NCBI RefSeq assembly: GCF_018968705.1
Contig: NZ_CP076668.1
Location: 2,305,001-2,369,000 of the forward strand
Length of the DNA: 64,000 bases
Direction of reading: 5' to 3'
Origin: Pseudomonas lijiangensis
Lineage (GTDB): Bacteria; Pseudomonadota; Gammaproteobacteria; Pseudomonadales; Pseudomonadaceae
The translations under genes and the position numbers were made by a program. The notes under the pieces were generated by a model. It saw nothing but the letters and a program-made list of their open reading frames with translations. It made no database searches and had not been told where the DNA came from. This document shows positions 55,022 to 63,551 of this stretch, piece by piece; the stretch's first letter is position 1, and each line of letters opens with the position of its first letter.

Positions 55022-55200
55022 CGATCACTGATGAGCAGTGACCGGCACAGCCTAGAGAGCCAAAAACACCCACGCAAGGGGCTGGAATTTTCTAGGAAAC
55101 TTCGTGCGGATGATAGGGACAAGTCCGTAAGAAATGCCCTGCAAGCAGGACATTTTCGTTAGCTCAAGTAACACCGATCACCCACAAAGCCATCAAACCA
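55022..55200. other. Intergenic region upstream of the structured leader
   Basis: Probably the promoter of the DUF3077-type transcript. A short CCTGC/GCAGG hairpin is at 55136-55147. Nothing else recognised. Confidence 0.35.
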
Positions 55201-55578
55201 TCACGGAATCCTGAACCGCGCACTGACCTTTGTCTTGCCATCCGCCAGGGTCAGCAGGGCGCTGATCCGTGAACCCGACTGGTAACTCACACCCTTGCTT
55301 TGCAGTTGATTGCCGCTGAGCGCGACGATGTCGGTTTTAACCCGTTTATGGCGGGTGGTGATGGTCAGTACCCCGGTGACATTCGCGGCACTGACGGGCT
55401 CATCATGGTCGGTCAGGTACAGATCGACCGTATCGCCCCGGGCAACCATTTCAATGGCGACCAGCCCGGCATCTTCGATCAGGCCGCCGTGCTGTGACTG
55501 AGGAACGCCATGGGCACTGGCTTGGCTCATGAGCAGGGCGCAGGTGGCGGCCAGAAGGGTCTGGAAAAAGGCTTTCAT
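55201..55578 (-). CDS. Exported protein of unknown function
   Basis: A 125-residue protein; of two adjacent ATGs, 55578 gives a compact signal peptide (MKAFFQTLLAATCALLMSQASA). The mature part has HGVPQSQHGGLIEDAGLVAIEMV, a His-rich start, then a beta-rich stretch (VDLYLTDHDEPVSAANVTGVLTI) with DHDEP near the middle. This is a pattern seen in small periplasmic partners of metal-uptake systems. It follows a DUF4198 gene by 16 bases on the same strand. Possibly metal-binding. Confidence 0.6.
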   Translation of the reverse strand: MKAFFQTLLAATCALLMSQASAHGVPQSQHGGLIEDAGLVAIEMVARGDTVDLYLTDHDEPVSAANVTGVLTITTRHKRVKTDIVALSGNQLQSKGVSYQSGSRISALLTLADGKTKVSARFRIP

Positions 55579-55594
55579 CACAAAACTCCCTCTA

Positions 55595-56374
55595 TCACTT
55601 CTTGTTCAGACGAGCGATTTCCGACGCTGGCAGAGTTGATTGCGCGCGGGGCAAAGGTGCCAGACCGGTTGCCTTGTGGAACGAGAGCGACGAGCTGTAG
55701 GCCAGGATGTCGTATTTTTCCTTGTTGCCATCGATCCCGACACGCTCACCGCCCTCCGAGCGGTCGCGATATTCGATGCCCAGCACATAGGTGCCTTTCC
55801 ACGGCAGCTTGAAGCTGACCTTGCCTTCGCCATCGGTATTGGCCAGTAGCACCCATCCTGAGCCGGAAGACAGTTTCACCGGAACATTGCCCAGCGGGTC
55901 GTGCAGGTGAAAGACCTGGAACTCCACTTCATCGCCCTTTACGACACCGGTCGGCACGATATCCAGGTCCAGCTCGGGCTCGCGGGCACGAAAGTCACTG
56001 ACCCAGCGGGTGGCTGGCGTCCAGTAGGCGCTGACGGTCTTGCCTTCGTCCTTGACCTGAAAGATCGGGTACTGCTTGTCGAAGGCCAGCCATGAATCAT
56101 TCTTGCCTGGCTTCTGAGCAACCGAAAAATGGTCGCGTTCGAGTTTCATTTTCAGCGGAGTCGTGCCTGAAGCGCTTGTCCACTGAGCTTCCAGGGCCTT
56201 GAAACGATCCATGCCGCCGGGAGTGACCTCCAGCATATTGCTGTCATATTCGCCGTAGTAGAAAGTCATGCTGCGGTCCGGGGCCTGCTCGAACCAGATC
56301 TGGTGAGCCTGTGCCGAGTGGGCTGCAAGCAGCAGTGCCGAGGCGGTAAACAAGGTGCTCAGGGTTTTCTTCAT
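55595..56374 (-). CDS. DUF4198 domain-containing periplasmic protein
   Basis: A 259-residue exported protein with signal peptide MKKTLSTLFTASALLLAAHSAQA. The mature protein starts HQIWFEQAP and has FYYGEY, VVKGDEVEFQVFHLHDPLGNVPVKL and DGEGKVSFKLPWKGTYVLGIEY, the DUF4198 pattern. Members often sit with nickel/cobalt or other metal uptake genes. The first His of the mature chain and further His residues could bind metal. It forms a two-gene unit with the small exported protein downstream. No transporter is adjacent. Confidence 0.78.
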   Translation of the reverse strand: MKKTLSTLFTASALLLAAHSAQAHQIWFEQAPDRSMTFYYGEYDSNMLEVTPGGMDRFKALEAQWTSASGTTPLKMKLERDHFSVAQKPGKNDSWLAFDKQYPIFQVKDEGKTVSAYWTPATRWVSDFRAREPELDLDIVPTGVVKGDEVEFQVFHLHDPLGNVPVKLSSGSGWVLLANTDGEGKVSFKLPWKGTYVLGIEYRDRSEGGERVGIDGNKEKYDILAYSSSLSFHKATGLAPLPRAQSTLPASEIARLNKK

Positions 56375-56688
56375 GACGGTTTCATGTCCATTGGGTCAAG
56401 CCGGCCAGAATACCCAGCGAAAGCTTCGGTGTCAGGCTTGTGGGAGCTTTTTCGAAGGCAAGGTCATGATCCGATTTCCCGTTTTTTTCGTATGGGCTCA
56501 AAGGTTTTTCCGTTCAAGGTCGGAACACGTCTACTGTTCCCATAAGGAAATATGGACACGGGATGCGAGCAAATCTTGGAAATGATGGCAAAAGAGTGGT
56601 ACAGGGTGGGGGCAAATCATGAGTACACAGGTTCAATGATGAATCCGTGTGCGTCGAACATGTTTTCAACCTGCCTTGGAGGCTGCCT

Positions 56689-58239
56689 TTGAAGAGTGAT
56701 CTTCGACTTGCCTCGTTACTGATTTTTGTTGTGTGTCTGTGCGTTGTGTTACTGACGGCATGGCAGATAGTGACGGTGCGCCAGAACACGCTGGTGAATA
56801 TCGAAACCAACACTGTCAACCTCACCAGCGCCCTGAGCAACTACACCGAGGGGATGTTCAGACAGAGTGAGCTGATGCTGGTCGGCCTTATCGAAAGGGT
56901 CGAGAAAGAGGGCGTCGGCGAAAAGCAGATCGAACGCCTGAGGTCGGTGGTTGCCCAGGAAATGGCCACACTGAAACCCTTGAACAGCGTGGTGCTGTAT
57001 GACGCGCAAGGCAATGGCATTTTCCTGAGTAACCGGCATATTCCGAGAATGGGAGGTGAAGACCGCGAGTTCTTCATCTACCACAAGGAAAACCGTGACC
57101 GCGGAGTGTTCATCGGGCCTGCCTTTCGCAGTCGCGTCACCAATGCCTGGCTGGTTTCGATCAGTCGGCGGATCGACAATCCTGACTCGAGTTTTGCCGG
57201 CGTCATGCTGATCACCATCAGCATCGATCATCTGCTCAAGTTCTACTCCAATATCGATGTTGGCCATACCGGTGTCATCAGCCTGAGTTCGTCCCAGGGA
57301 CGACTGTTGGTCAGGTATCCCTTCCGCGAGGCGGATATAAACCGCGACCTGTCCTCGGCACCGATCTTTGCCATGATCCGCAAGGAACTGTCAGGTACGG
57401 CCGAGTTCATTTCCAATGTGGATGGCGTCAATCGTCTTTATGCGTTCAAGAGAAGCGAGCATTACCCGCTGGTGACCACCGTTGCCGTGGGACGAGAGGA
57501 GGCCATGCAAGTCTGGTGGAACCAGGCCCGCCAGTCGATAGTGGTGGTGCTGGTGCTATTGGGATTGCTGGTTACGTTGGGTGTTCGCCTGATCAGTCAT
57601 CTTCATCGTCGCATACGGGCCGAAAACGAATTGCTGGTTTCCCAGGCCGCGCTGATCGAACTGAACCAGAGCCTGGAGCTTTTGGCTTCCCAGGACAAAC
57701 TGACGGGCCTGGCGAACCGCAGGCGCTTCGATCAGTTTCTGGATATCGAATTCAAACGGGCCCGGCGTGACCGGCGCGACTTGTCGCTGATCCTTATCGA
57801 TGTGGATTACTTCAAACTCTATAACGATCATTACGGCCATCTGGCGGGTGACGATTGCCTTAAAGCCATCAGCCGGATCATCGAGCAATGCATAAGACGT
57901 CCCGGCGACATGGCGGCCCGTTATGGGGGAGAGGAATTTGCGGTGGTGATTCCGGATACTGACGAGGCGGGTGCCTGCGCGGTGGCGCAGGCCATTCTGG
58001 AGCAGATCCGTACTCGGTGCATCGAGCACATCTCCAGTCCGTTCGACATCGTGACCATCAGCCTGGGTGTTGCAACCCTTGGGCATCGCAACGAGCCTGT
58101 GGACCAGAAAGGTCTGATCGAACTGGCCGACCGGGCGCTCTATTCGGCCAAGTCCCAGGGCAAGAATCAGGTGAGCGTGGCGTCGAAATTCCTTCTCGAC
58201 GCCAGTCCGGCCTGGTCACAGATCACAAAACACAAGTAG
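56689..58239 (+). CDS. Membrane diguanylate cyclase with dCache-type sensor
   Basis: A 516-residue protein that makes c-di-GMP. The start is TTG 56689 (MKSDLRLASLLIFVV), with GGAGG (56678-56682) 6 bases upstream; an earlier GTG is less likely. Transmembrane helix 1 at about residues 7-28, a periplasmic Cache-like sensor (about 30-280, with ISRRIDNPDSSFAGVMLITI), transmembrane helix 2 (about 290-312), then the GGDEF domain with LTGLANRRRFD and the active motif RYGGEEFAVV. No inhibitory RxxD just before GGEEF is evident. It stands at the site where oprJ would follow mexD. Confidence 0.9.
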   Translation: MKSDLRLASLLIFVVCLCVVLLTAWQIVTVRQNTLVNIETNTVNLTSALSNYTEGMFRQSELMLVGLIERVEKEGVGEKQIERLRSVVAQEMATLKPLNSVVLYDAQGNGIFLSNRHIPRMGGEDREFFIYHKENRDRGVFIGPAFRSRVTNAWLVSISRRIDNPDSSFAGVMLITISIDHLLKFYSNIDVGHTGVISLSSSQGRLLVRYPFREADINRDLSSAPIFAMIRKELSGTAEFISNVDGVNRLYAFKRSEHYPLVTTVAVGREEAMQVWWNQARQSIVVVLVLLGLLVTLGVRLISHLHRRIRAENELLVSQAALIELNQSLELLASQDKLTGLANRRRFDQFLDIEFKRARRDRRDLSLILIDVDYFKLYNDHYGHLAGDDCLKAISRIIEQCIRRPGDMAARYGGEEFAVVIPDTDEAGACAVAQAILEQIRTRCIEHISSPFDIVTISLGVATLGHRNEPVDQKGLIELADRALYSAKSQGKNQVSVASKFLLDASPAWSQITKHK

Positions 58240-58276
58240 GAATAATGCCGATCAGTCAAGGCCGATGAATCACTTT

Positions 58277-58365
58277 GTGGGAGGCAGCTTGCTGGCGACT
58301 TTCACGTACAGACACAGAATATATGTCGTTTTCAAGGCCTTTTTCGCCAGCAAGCTGCCTCCCAC
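58277..58365. repeat. REPIN (paired REP palindrome), copy 2
   Basis: Perfect 22-base inverted arms at 58277-58298 and 58344-58365, identical to those of the element at 28884-28968, around a different 45-base middle. ATGCCGATCAGTCAAGGC at its left side also recurs at the first copy. It lies between the convergent diguanylate cyclase and mexD-like genes. Confidence 0.88.
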
Positions 58366-58370
58366 TTCCC

Positions 58371-61300
58371 TTACTCCTTCTCGATTGCATCAGGCTTGCG
58401 ACGCAACACCGACAGCACCCAGACGAAGAAGATCGGCACCAGAATCACCCCCAGCAGTGTCGCGCTGAGCATGCCGCCGATCACGCCGGTACCGATGGCA
58501 CGCTGGCTGGCAGCACCTGCACCGGTGGCGATGGTCAGCGGGACGACGCCCAGGATAAAGGCCAGTGACGTCATGACGATCGGGCGGAAACGCAGGCGTG
58601 CAGCCTGTAGCGCCGACTCGCGCAGGGAATGACCCTGTTCCCACAGCTCCTTGGCAAACTCGACGATCAGGATCGCGTTCTTCGCTGCCAGACCGATGAT
58701 GGTGATCAGGCCAACCTTGAAGTACACATCGTTGGGCATGTCGACCAGGGTTACAGCCAGCACGGCTCCCAGGGCCCCGACCGGCACGATCAGCATGACC
58801 ACCAGCGGAATCGCCCAGCTTTCATAAAGCGCAACCAGCAACAGGAACACCACCACCAGCGCCAGGGCGAACAATACGGTTGCCTGACCGCTGGCAACTT
58901 TTTCCTGGTAGGAGAGGCCGGTCCACTCATAGCCAATGCCCGGCGGCAACTCGGAAACAATCCGCTCGATCTCGGCCATCGCCTCGCCGGTACTGACACC
59001 CGGTGGTGCATCGCCCGATATCTTGAACGCCGGGTAGCCGTTGTAGCGGGCGATCTGCACCGGGCCTTCTTCCCAGTGAGTGGTGACGAAGGCGCCCAGC
59101 GGAACCAGTGTGCCGCTGCTGTTGGGGACATGCAGTTTCAGGACACTTTCAGGTGTCATGCGCGACTCTTGATCGGCCTGCACCACGACGCGCTGCTGAC
59201 GACCGGCGTTGGCGAAGTCACTGATGACCGAGGAACCGAATGCCGTGGACAGGGCATTGTTGATCGACTCGAAACTCACACCCAGGGCGCGGGCTTTTTC
59301 CCGGTCGATGTTCAGGCGCAACTGGGGCGCTTCCGCCAGGCCTTCCATCATGGCGTAGAGGATTTTCGGGTTGCCGTTGGCCTTGCCCAGCAATTCGTTG
59401 CGTGCGGCCAGCAAGGCTTCGCGGCCCAGACCGGCACGGTCCTGCAAGCGCAATGCGAAACCGCCCGAAGTGCCGAGGCCTTCGATCGGCGGTGGCGTGA
59501 CCGCCATGACCGTACCGTCGCTCAGGCCTGCGAAATGCTGGTTGAACGCTGCCGCTTCGTCGCCGGCCGACTGCCCCTTGCCGCGCTCGGACCAGTCCTT
59601 CAGGGTCGGGAAAGCCAGACCGGCGTTTTCGCCCATGCCGGAGAAACTGAAACCCAGCAGCATCGTCACCGAGTCGGTGCTCTCGCGGGACATCAGGTAC
59701 TTTTCCAGTAACTGTGCCGTTTCATCGGTCCGCGCACGGGTCGCACCGGGCGGCAGTTGCACGTCGACGATCAGGTAGCCCTGGTCTTCGACCGGCACGA
59801 AGGATTCCGGCAGGCGCAGATAAAAGAAGCCCAGCAGGCCGACGATGCCGACATACACCAGCATGTAGCGGCCTGCACGCTTGAGCATGCTTGAACTCAG
59901 TCGCTCGTAGCGGTGGGTCAGCTTTTCGAACAGGCGGTTGAAGCCACCGAAGAAACCGCGTTTTTCGTGATGCCCGGCCGGAATCGGCTTGAGCAGGGTG
60001 GCGCACAGCGCGGGTGTGAACGTCAGGGCCAGGAAGCCGGAGAACAGGATCGACACCGCCAGCGACAGCGAGAACTGCTGGTAGATCACGCCGACCGAAC
60101 CGCCCATGAAGGCCAGCGGCAGGAACACGGCAGCCAGTACCAGAGTGATGCCCAGAATTGCCCCCGACACCTGACCCATCGCCTTGATCGTCGCGGCCGC
60201 CGGGGAAAGGCCTTCTTCGGCCATGATCCGCTCGACGTTCTCCACCACCACAATGGCGTCGTCTACCAGGATACCGATGGCCAGGACCATGCCGAACATG
60301 GTCATCATGTTCACCGAGAAGCCCAGCAGGTACATGATCGCCAGCGTACCGGCCAGACAGACCGGAACCACGATGGTCGGAATCAGGGTGTAGCGGATGT
60401 TCTGCAGGAACAGGAACATCACCAGGAACACCAGCACCATGGCTTCGATCAGGGTGTAGATCACCTTGTCGATGGCCACATCCACAAAGCGCGAAGTGTC
60501 ATAAGGAACGGAAAATTCGACGTCGTCCGGGAAGTTGACCGACAGCTCGGTCAGGCGCTGCTTGACGGCCTTTACCGTTTCGATGGCGTTGGCGCCCGGC
60601 GAGAGCTGGATGGCGGCTGCCACGGCACGCTTGCCGTTCAGGCGCGACTCGAAGTTGTAATCCTGGCTGCCCACGGCAAGGCGTGCGACATCGGCCAGAT
60701 GCACGGTGGAGCCATCCTGATTGGCGCGCAGCACGATACGTCCGAACTCTTCGGGGTTGTCCAGCGTGCCCTTGACCGCCAGGGTTGCCGTCAGCTCTTG
60801 CAGCGACGAGCCGGGCGTACTGCCGAAGCTGCCGGCAGGCACCTGAACGTTCTGACCTTGAATCGCCGTATTCACGTCATCGATGGACAGGCCGAAACCC
60901 ACCAGTTTCTGCGGGTCGATCCAGACGCGCATGGCCGCTTCTGCGGCAAAGAACTGCAGCTTGCCGACGCCGTTCACACGGCTGATTTCATTGTTGACGT
61001 TACGCGCCGCATAGTCGGCCAGGGCAACGGTGTCCTTGTTGGTCGAGTCGCCCTTGTAGCTCAGGGCGAAAATCATCAGGAACCCGGAGCTGGCCTGTTC
61101 CACCTGCAAACCCTGGCTCAGCACCGGCTGCGGCAGGCGCGCTTCGGCTTTCTTGATGCGGTTCTGCACTTCGACCTGAGCCATGTCCGGGTTGGTCCCC
61201 GGATTGAAGGTCACGTTGATTTCGGCAGAGCCGGTGGAGTTGCTGGTCGACTCGTAATACAGCATCCCCTTGGCGCCGTTGAGTTCGTCCTCGATGACGC

Positions 61301-61487
61301 TGGTGACCGAATCCACCAGCACCTTGGCGGAAGCGCCGGGGTAGGTGGCGGTCACGGTGATCTGCGGCGGCGCCACGACCGGGTATTGCGCCACCGGCAA
61401 CGACGGCAGCGCCATCAGGCCCGCCAGCAGGATGAACAAGGCAACGACCCACGCGAAGTTGGGGCGCTTGATAAAGAACAGTGACAT
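58371..61487 (-). CDS. mexD: RND efflux transporter permease, MexD-like
   Basis: A 1038-residue drug:H+ antiporter. The sequence follows remembered P. aeruginosa MexD closely: [78 protein letters not shown] (the proton relay) and VPVEDQGYLIVDVQLPPGA. It is the second gene after a mexC-like gene (33-base gap) and has an nfxB-like gene upstream. Where oprJ should follow there is a REPIN and a convergent diguanylate cyclase gene, so it must borrow an outer-membrane channel. Confidence 0.93.
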   Translation of the reverse strand: MSLFFIKRPNFAWVVALFILLAGLMALPSLPVAQYPVVAPPQITVTATYPGASAKVLVDSVTSVIEDELNGAKGMLYYESTSNSTGSAEINVTFNPGTNPDMAQVEVQNRIKKAEARLPQPVLSQGLQVEQASSGFLMIFALSYKGDSTNKDTVALADYAARNVNNEISRVNGVGKLQFFAAEAAMRVWIDPQKLVGFGLSIDDVNTAIQGQNVQVPAGSFGSTPGSSLQELTATLAVKGTLDNPEEFGRIVLRANQDGSTVHLADVARLAVGSQDYNFESRLNGKRAVAAAIQLSPGANAIETVKAVKQRLTELSVNFPDDVEFSVPYDTSRFVDVAIDKVIYTLIEAMVLVFLVMFLFLQNIRYTLIPTIVVPVCLAGTLAIMYLLGFSVNMMTMFGMVLAIGILVDDAIVVVENVERIMAEEGLSPAAATIKAMGQVSGAILGITLVLAAVFLPLAFMGGSVGVIYQQFSLSLAVSILFSGFLALTFTPALCATLLKPIPAGHHEKRGFFGGFNRLFEKLTHRYERLSSSMLKRAGRYMLVYVGIVGLLGFFYLRLPESFVPVEDQGYLIVDVQLPPGATRARTDETAQLLEKYLMSRESTDSVTMLLGFSFSGMGENAGLAFPTLKDWSERGKGQSAGDEAAAFNQHFAGLSDGTVMAVTPPPIEGLGTSGGFALRLQDRAGLGREALLAARNELLGKANGNPKILYAMMEGLAEAPQLRLNIDREKARALGVSFESINNALSTAFGSSVISDFANAGRQQRVVVQADQESRMTPESVLKLHVPNSSGTLVPLGAFVTTHWEEGPVQIARYNGYPAFKISGDAPPGVSTGEAMAEIERIVSELPPGIGYEWTGLSYQEKVASGQATVLFALALVVVFLLLVALYESWAIPLVVMLIVPVGALGAVLAVTLVDMPNDVYFKVGLITIIGLAAKNAILIVEFAKELWEQGHSLRESALQAARLRFRPIVMTSLAFILGVVPLTIATGAGAASQRAIGTGVIGGMLSATLLGVILVPIFFVWVLSVLRRKPDAIEKE

Positions 61488-61520
61488 AGAAAGTTATCCT
61501 TGATCGCGCTGAGGTCGGCC

Positions 61521-62681
61521 TTACTGGGCCTTGGCCTGCTGTTGAGCGGGTTGCGATTTGGGGACTACCTTGTCACCAGGATTGAGACCGGTCATGTTGC
61601 CGACAATGATCTGCTCGCCCGCATTCAGGCCCTCGGTGATCTGCCAGCGCGAGCCCTGCATCGCACCGGTTTTCACCGGTCTGGATTCCACTGTCCCGTC
61701 CTTGCCGATGACCAGCACCTGAGCCGCGCCGTCGCTGGAGCGCTTGATGGCGCGCTGAGGAACAAGGATGGCGTTATCGTTCGTGCTCTGTGGTGTACGA
61801 ACCCGCACATACATGCCCGGCAGCAGAATGCCGTCAGGGTTGGGGAAGCGGGCACGCAGGGAAACCTGTCCGGTGGTGGGGTCTACGGCGATATCGGTGA
61901 ACAGCAGGGTGCCGCGGCTCTGGTAATCGGTGCCTTCGACACTCAGGGTCAAGGCGTCTTCACCGCCCTTGGGCAGGTTGCCGTTCTGTATGGCGGTACG
62001 CATGCGCAGGGCATCGGCCACCGGCTGGGTGAAGTCGGCATACACCGGGTCCAGTTGCTGGATGGTCGCCATCAGCGTGGTTTCGCCCTGTCCGACCAGC
62101 GCGCCTTCGGTGACGGTGGCGCGGCCGATACGACCGGAGATGGGCGCCTTGACGGTGGCATAACCCAAGTCCAGCCTGGCTGTTTCGACATCGGCCTGGG
62201 CCGAGCGTCTGGCGGCGCTGGCGTTCTGCAGTGCGGCTTTGGCGGTGTCGTAATCCTGCTGGCTGACCGCTTCGATTTTCACCAGGGGTTCATAGCGTTT
62301 GACGGTGGCCTGAGTCTCGTAAAGCGTGGCTTCGGTACGTGCCAGCTCACCTTGGGCTTTGGACAGTGCGGCCTTGAAAGGGGCAGGGTCGATCTGGAAC
62401 AAAACATCGCCAGCCTTCACATCAGCCCCTTCGACGAAGTTGCGACTGAGCACGATGCCCGCCACCCGGGCCCGCACCTGGGCAACCCGAACCGGCTCGA
62501 TGCGCCCCGGCAGTTCGTTGACCAGCGTGAACGCTTCGGCCTTGACGGCAACGGACTCCACTTCTCGCGGCGCGCCTGACGCTCCCCAGCCTTCCTGGGC
62601 CTTTTGATCACAACCTGCCAGACCCAGAGCTGCCAGCAGCGTGACAACCGGAATAACACGCCATTCGCGCAACGTACTCAT
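61521..62681 (-). CDS. mexC: RND efflux periplasmic adaptor, MexC-like
   Basis: A 386-residue AcrA-type lipoprotein adaptor. The signal peptide carries the lipobox LGLAGC (Cys near residue 24). Motifs: LVNELPGRIEPVRVAQVRARV, RNFVEGADVKAGDVLFQIDP, hairpin LARTEATLYETQATVKRYE, and TVKAPISGRIGRATVTEGALV. The C-terminal domain ends in Gln-rich AQQQAKAQ. First gene of the mexCD operon; the nfxB-like gene is divergent, with a palindrome in between. Confidence 0.92.
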   Translation of the reverse strand: MSTLREWRVIPVVTLLAALGLAGCDQKAQEGWGASGAPREVESVAVKAEAFTLVNELPGRIEPVRVAQVRARVAGIVLSRNFVEGADVKAGDVLFQIDPAPFKAALSKAQGELARTEATLYETQATVKRYEPLVKIEAVSQQDYDTAKAALQNASAARRSAQADVETARLDLGYATVKAPISGRIGRATVTEGALVGQGETTLMATIQQLDPVYADFTQPVADALRMRTAIQNGNLPKGGEDALTLSVEGTDYQSRGTLLFTDIAVDPTTGQVSLRARFPNPDGILLPGMYVRVRTPQSTNDNAILVPQRAIKRSSDGAAQVLVIGKDGTVESRPVKTGAMQGSRWQITEGLNAGEQIIVGNMTGLNPGDKVVPKSQPAQQQAKAQ

Positions 62682-62740
62682 GCTTTCACCCGGGCAGCGC
62701 CCATTAATCGCTAAAGTTGCGAATGATCTGTTTTGTACTA

Positions 62741-62764
62741 ATGTGAGTCAATATTGCCTCATAT
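62741..62764. promoter_or_regulatory. Palindrome in the nfxB-mexC control region
   Basis: A 24-base near-palindrome at 62741-62764 (core GAGTCAATATTGCCTC, 62745-62760) in the 178-base gap between the divergent mexC and nfxB genes. Twenty of the 24 positions are symmetric. Position and symmetry fit an NfxB-type operator. Confidence 0.5.
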
Positions 62765-62859
62765 GAATCTTTTGTGAGCAATTGTTAATGTTCTTTGAGG
62801 ACACGGGCTTTTTCTGCACAATGCCCGCCATGCAATCTTGACGAGTGAAAGAACACCCA

Positions 62860-63414
62860 ATGGATTTACCCGCTGCTGATGAAAAACTCCTGAAAGCCCT
62901 GGCGGTTGCGCTCGTCGAGCATCCGGCGGGTACGTTCAAGGACATCGCCCAGGCTGCAGGCGTGAGCAAAGCCACCCTCAATCGCTTCTGTGGAACACGC
63001 AGCAACCTCATCGAAATGTTGCTCAACCACGGCTCGTCCCTGATGAATCAGGTCATTGACGCGTCCGATCTGGAGCATGCTCCACCGCTGGAGGCATTGG
63101 GCCGCTTGATCGAAGGGCACCTGACTCACCGTGAAATACTGGTTTTCCTGTGCTTCCAGTGGCGTCCGGATTCCATGGACGAACGCTGTGGCGGCACCCG
63201 CTGGATGCCGTATTCGGGGGCGCTGGACGCCTTCTTTCTGCGCGGCCAGCGCGAAGGTGTTTTCCGGATCGATATCGGCGCGCCGGTGCTGACAGAAATC
63301 TTCGCGTCCCAGTTGTTCGGGCTGGTGGATGCAGAGCGACGCGGCCGGGTGGCACGTTCTGGGATGGCTGCGTTGTTGCAGCAGTTCTTCCTGCAAGGGG
63401 CAGGTGTGAAGTAA
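62860..63414 (+). CDS. nfxB: NfxB-like repressor of the mexCD operon
   Basis: A 184-residue TetR-type regulator; ATG 62860 gives MDLPAADEKLLKALAVALVEHP. The HTH is TFKDIAQAAGVSKATLNRFCGTRSNL, and the body has HAPPLEALGRLIEGHLTHREILVFL and ALDAFFLRGQREGVFRIDI. These match remembered P. aeruginosa NfxB, including LDAFFLRGQ and GLVDAERRGR. It is divergent to mexC. In P. aeruginosa, loss of NfxB turns on MexCD-OprJ and fluoroquinolone resistance; the same control is likely here. Confidence 0.9.
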   Translation: MDLPAADEKLLKALAVALVEHPAGTFKDIAQAAGVSKATLNRFCGTRSNLIEMLLNHGSSLMNQVIDASDLEHAPPLEALGRLIEGHLTHREILVFLCFQWRPDSMDERCGGTRWMPYSGALDAFFLRGQREGVFRIDIGAPVLTEIFASQLFGLVDAERRGRVARSGMAALLQQFFLQGAGVK

Positions 63415-63434
63415 AGCTGGCTGAATCACAATCC

Positions 63435-63524
63435 GTGGGAGGGGCCTTGGCCGCGACAGCCGACTTTCAGGCGCTGAAAATATGCTGCTTGTAAGCAGGT
63501 CGTCGCGGCCAAGGCCCCTCCCAC
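63435..63524. repeat. REPIN (paired REP palindrome), different arm sequence
   Basis: Perfect 23-base inverted arms at 63435-63457 and 63502-63524 (starting GTGGGAGGGGCC) around a 44-base middle. The arm is related to the other REPIN arms but differs after GTGGGAGG. Between nfxB and the isochorismate synthase gene. Confidence 0.88.
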
Positions 63525-63551
63525 ACGTGACAGGTATCTCCTGCCGCTTGC

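Noticed and set aside
59913..61484. 523-residue plus-strand frame across the mexD-like gene
   Set aside because: Antisense shadow; no start signal or domain.
28884..63524. Possible CRISPR array from repeated palindromes
   Set aside because: The repeats are paired, inverted and kilobases apart; they are REPINs, and there are no regularly spaced direct repeats.
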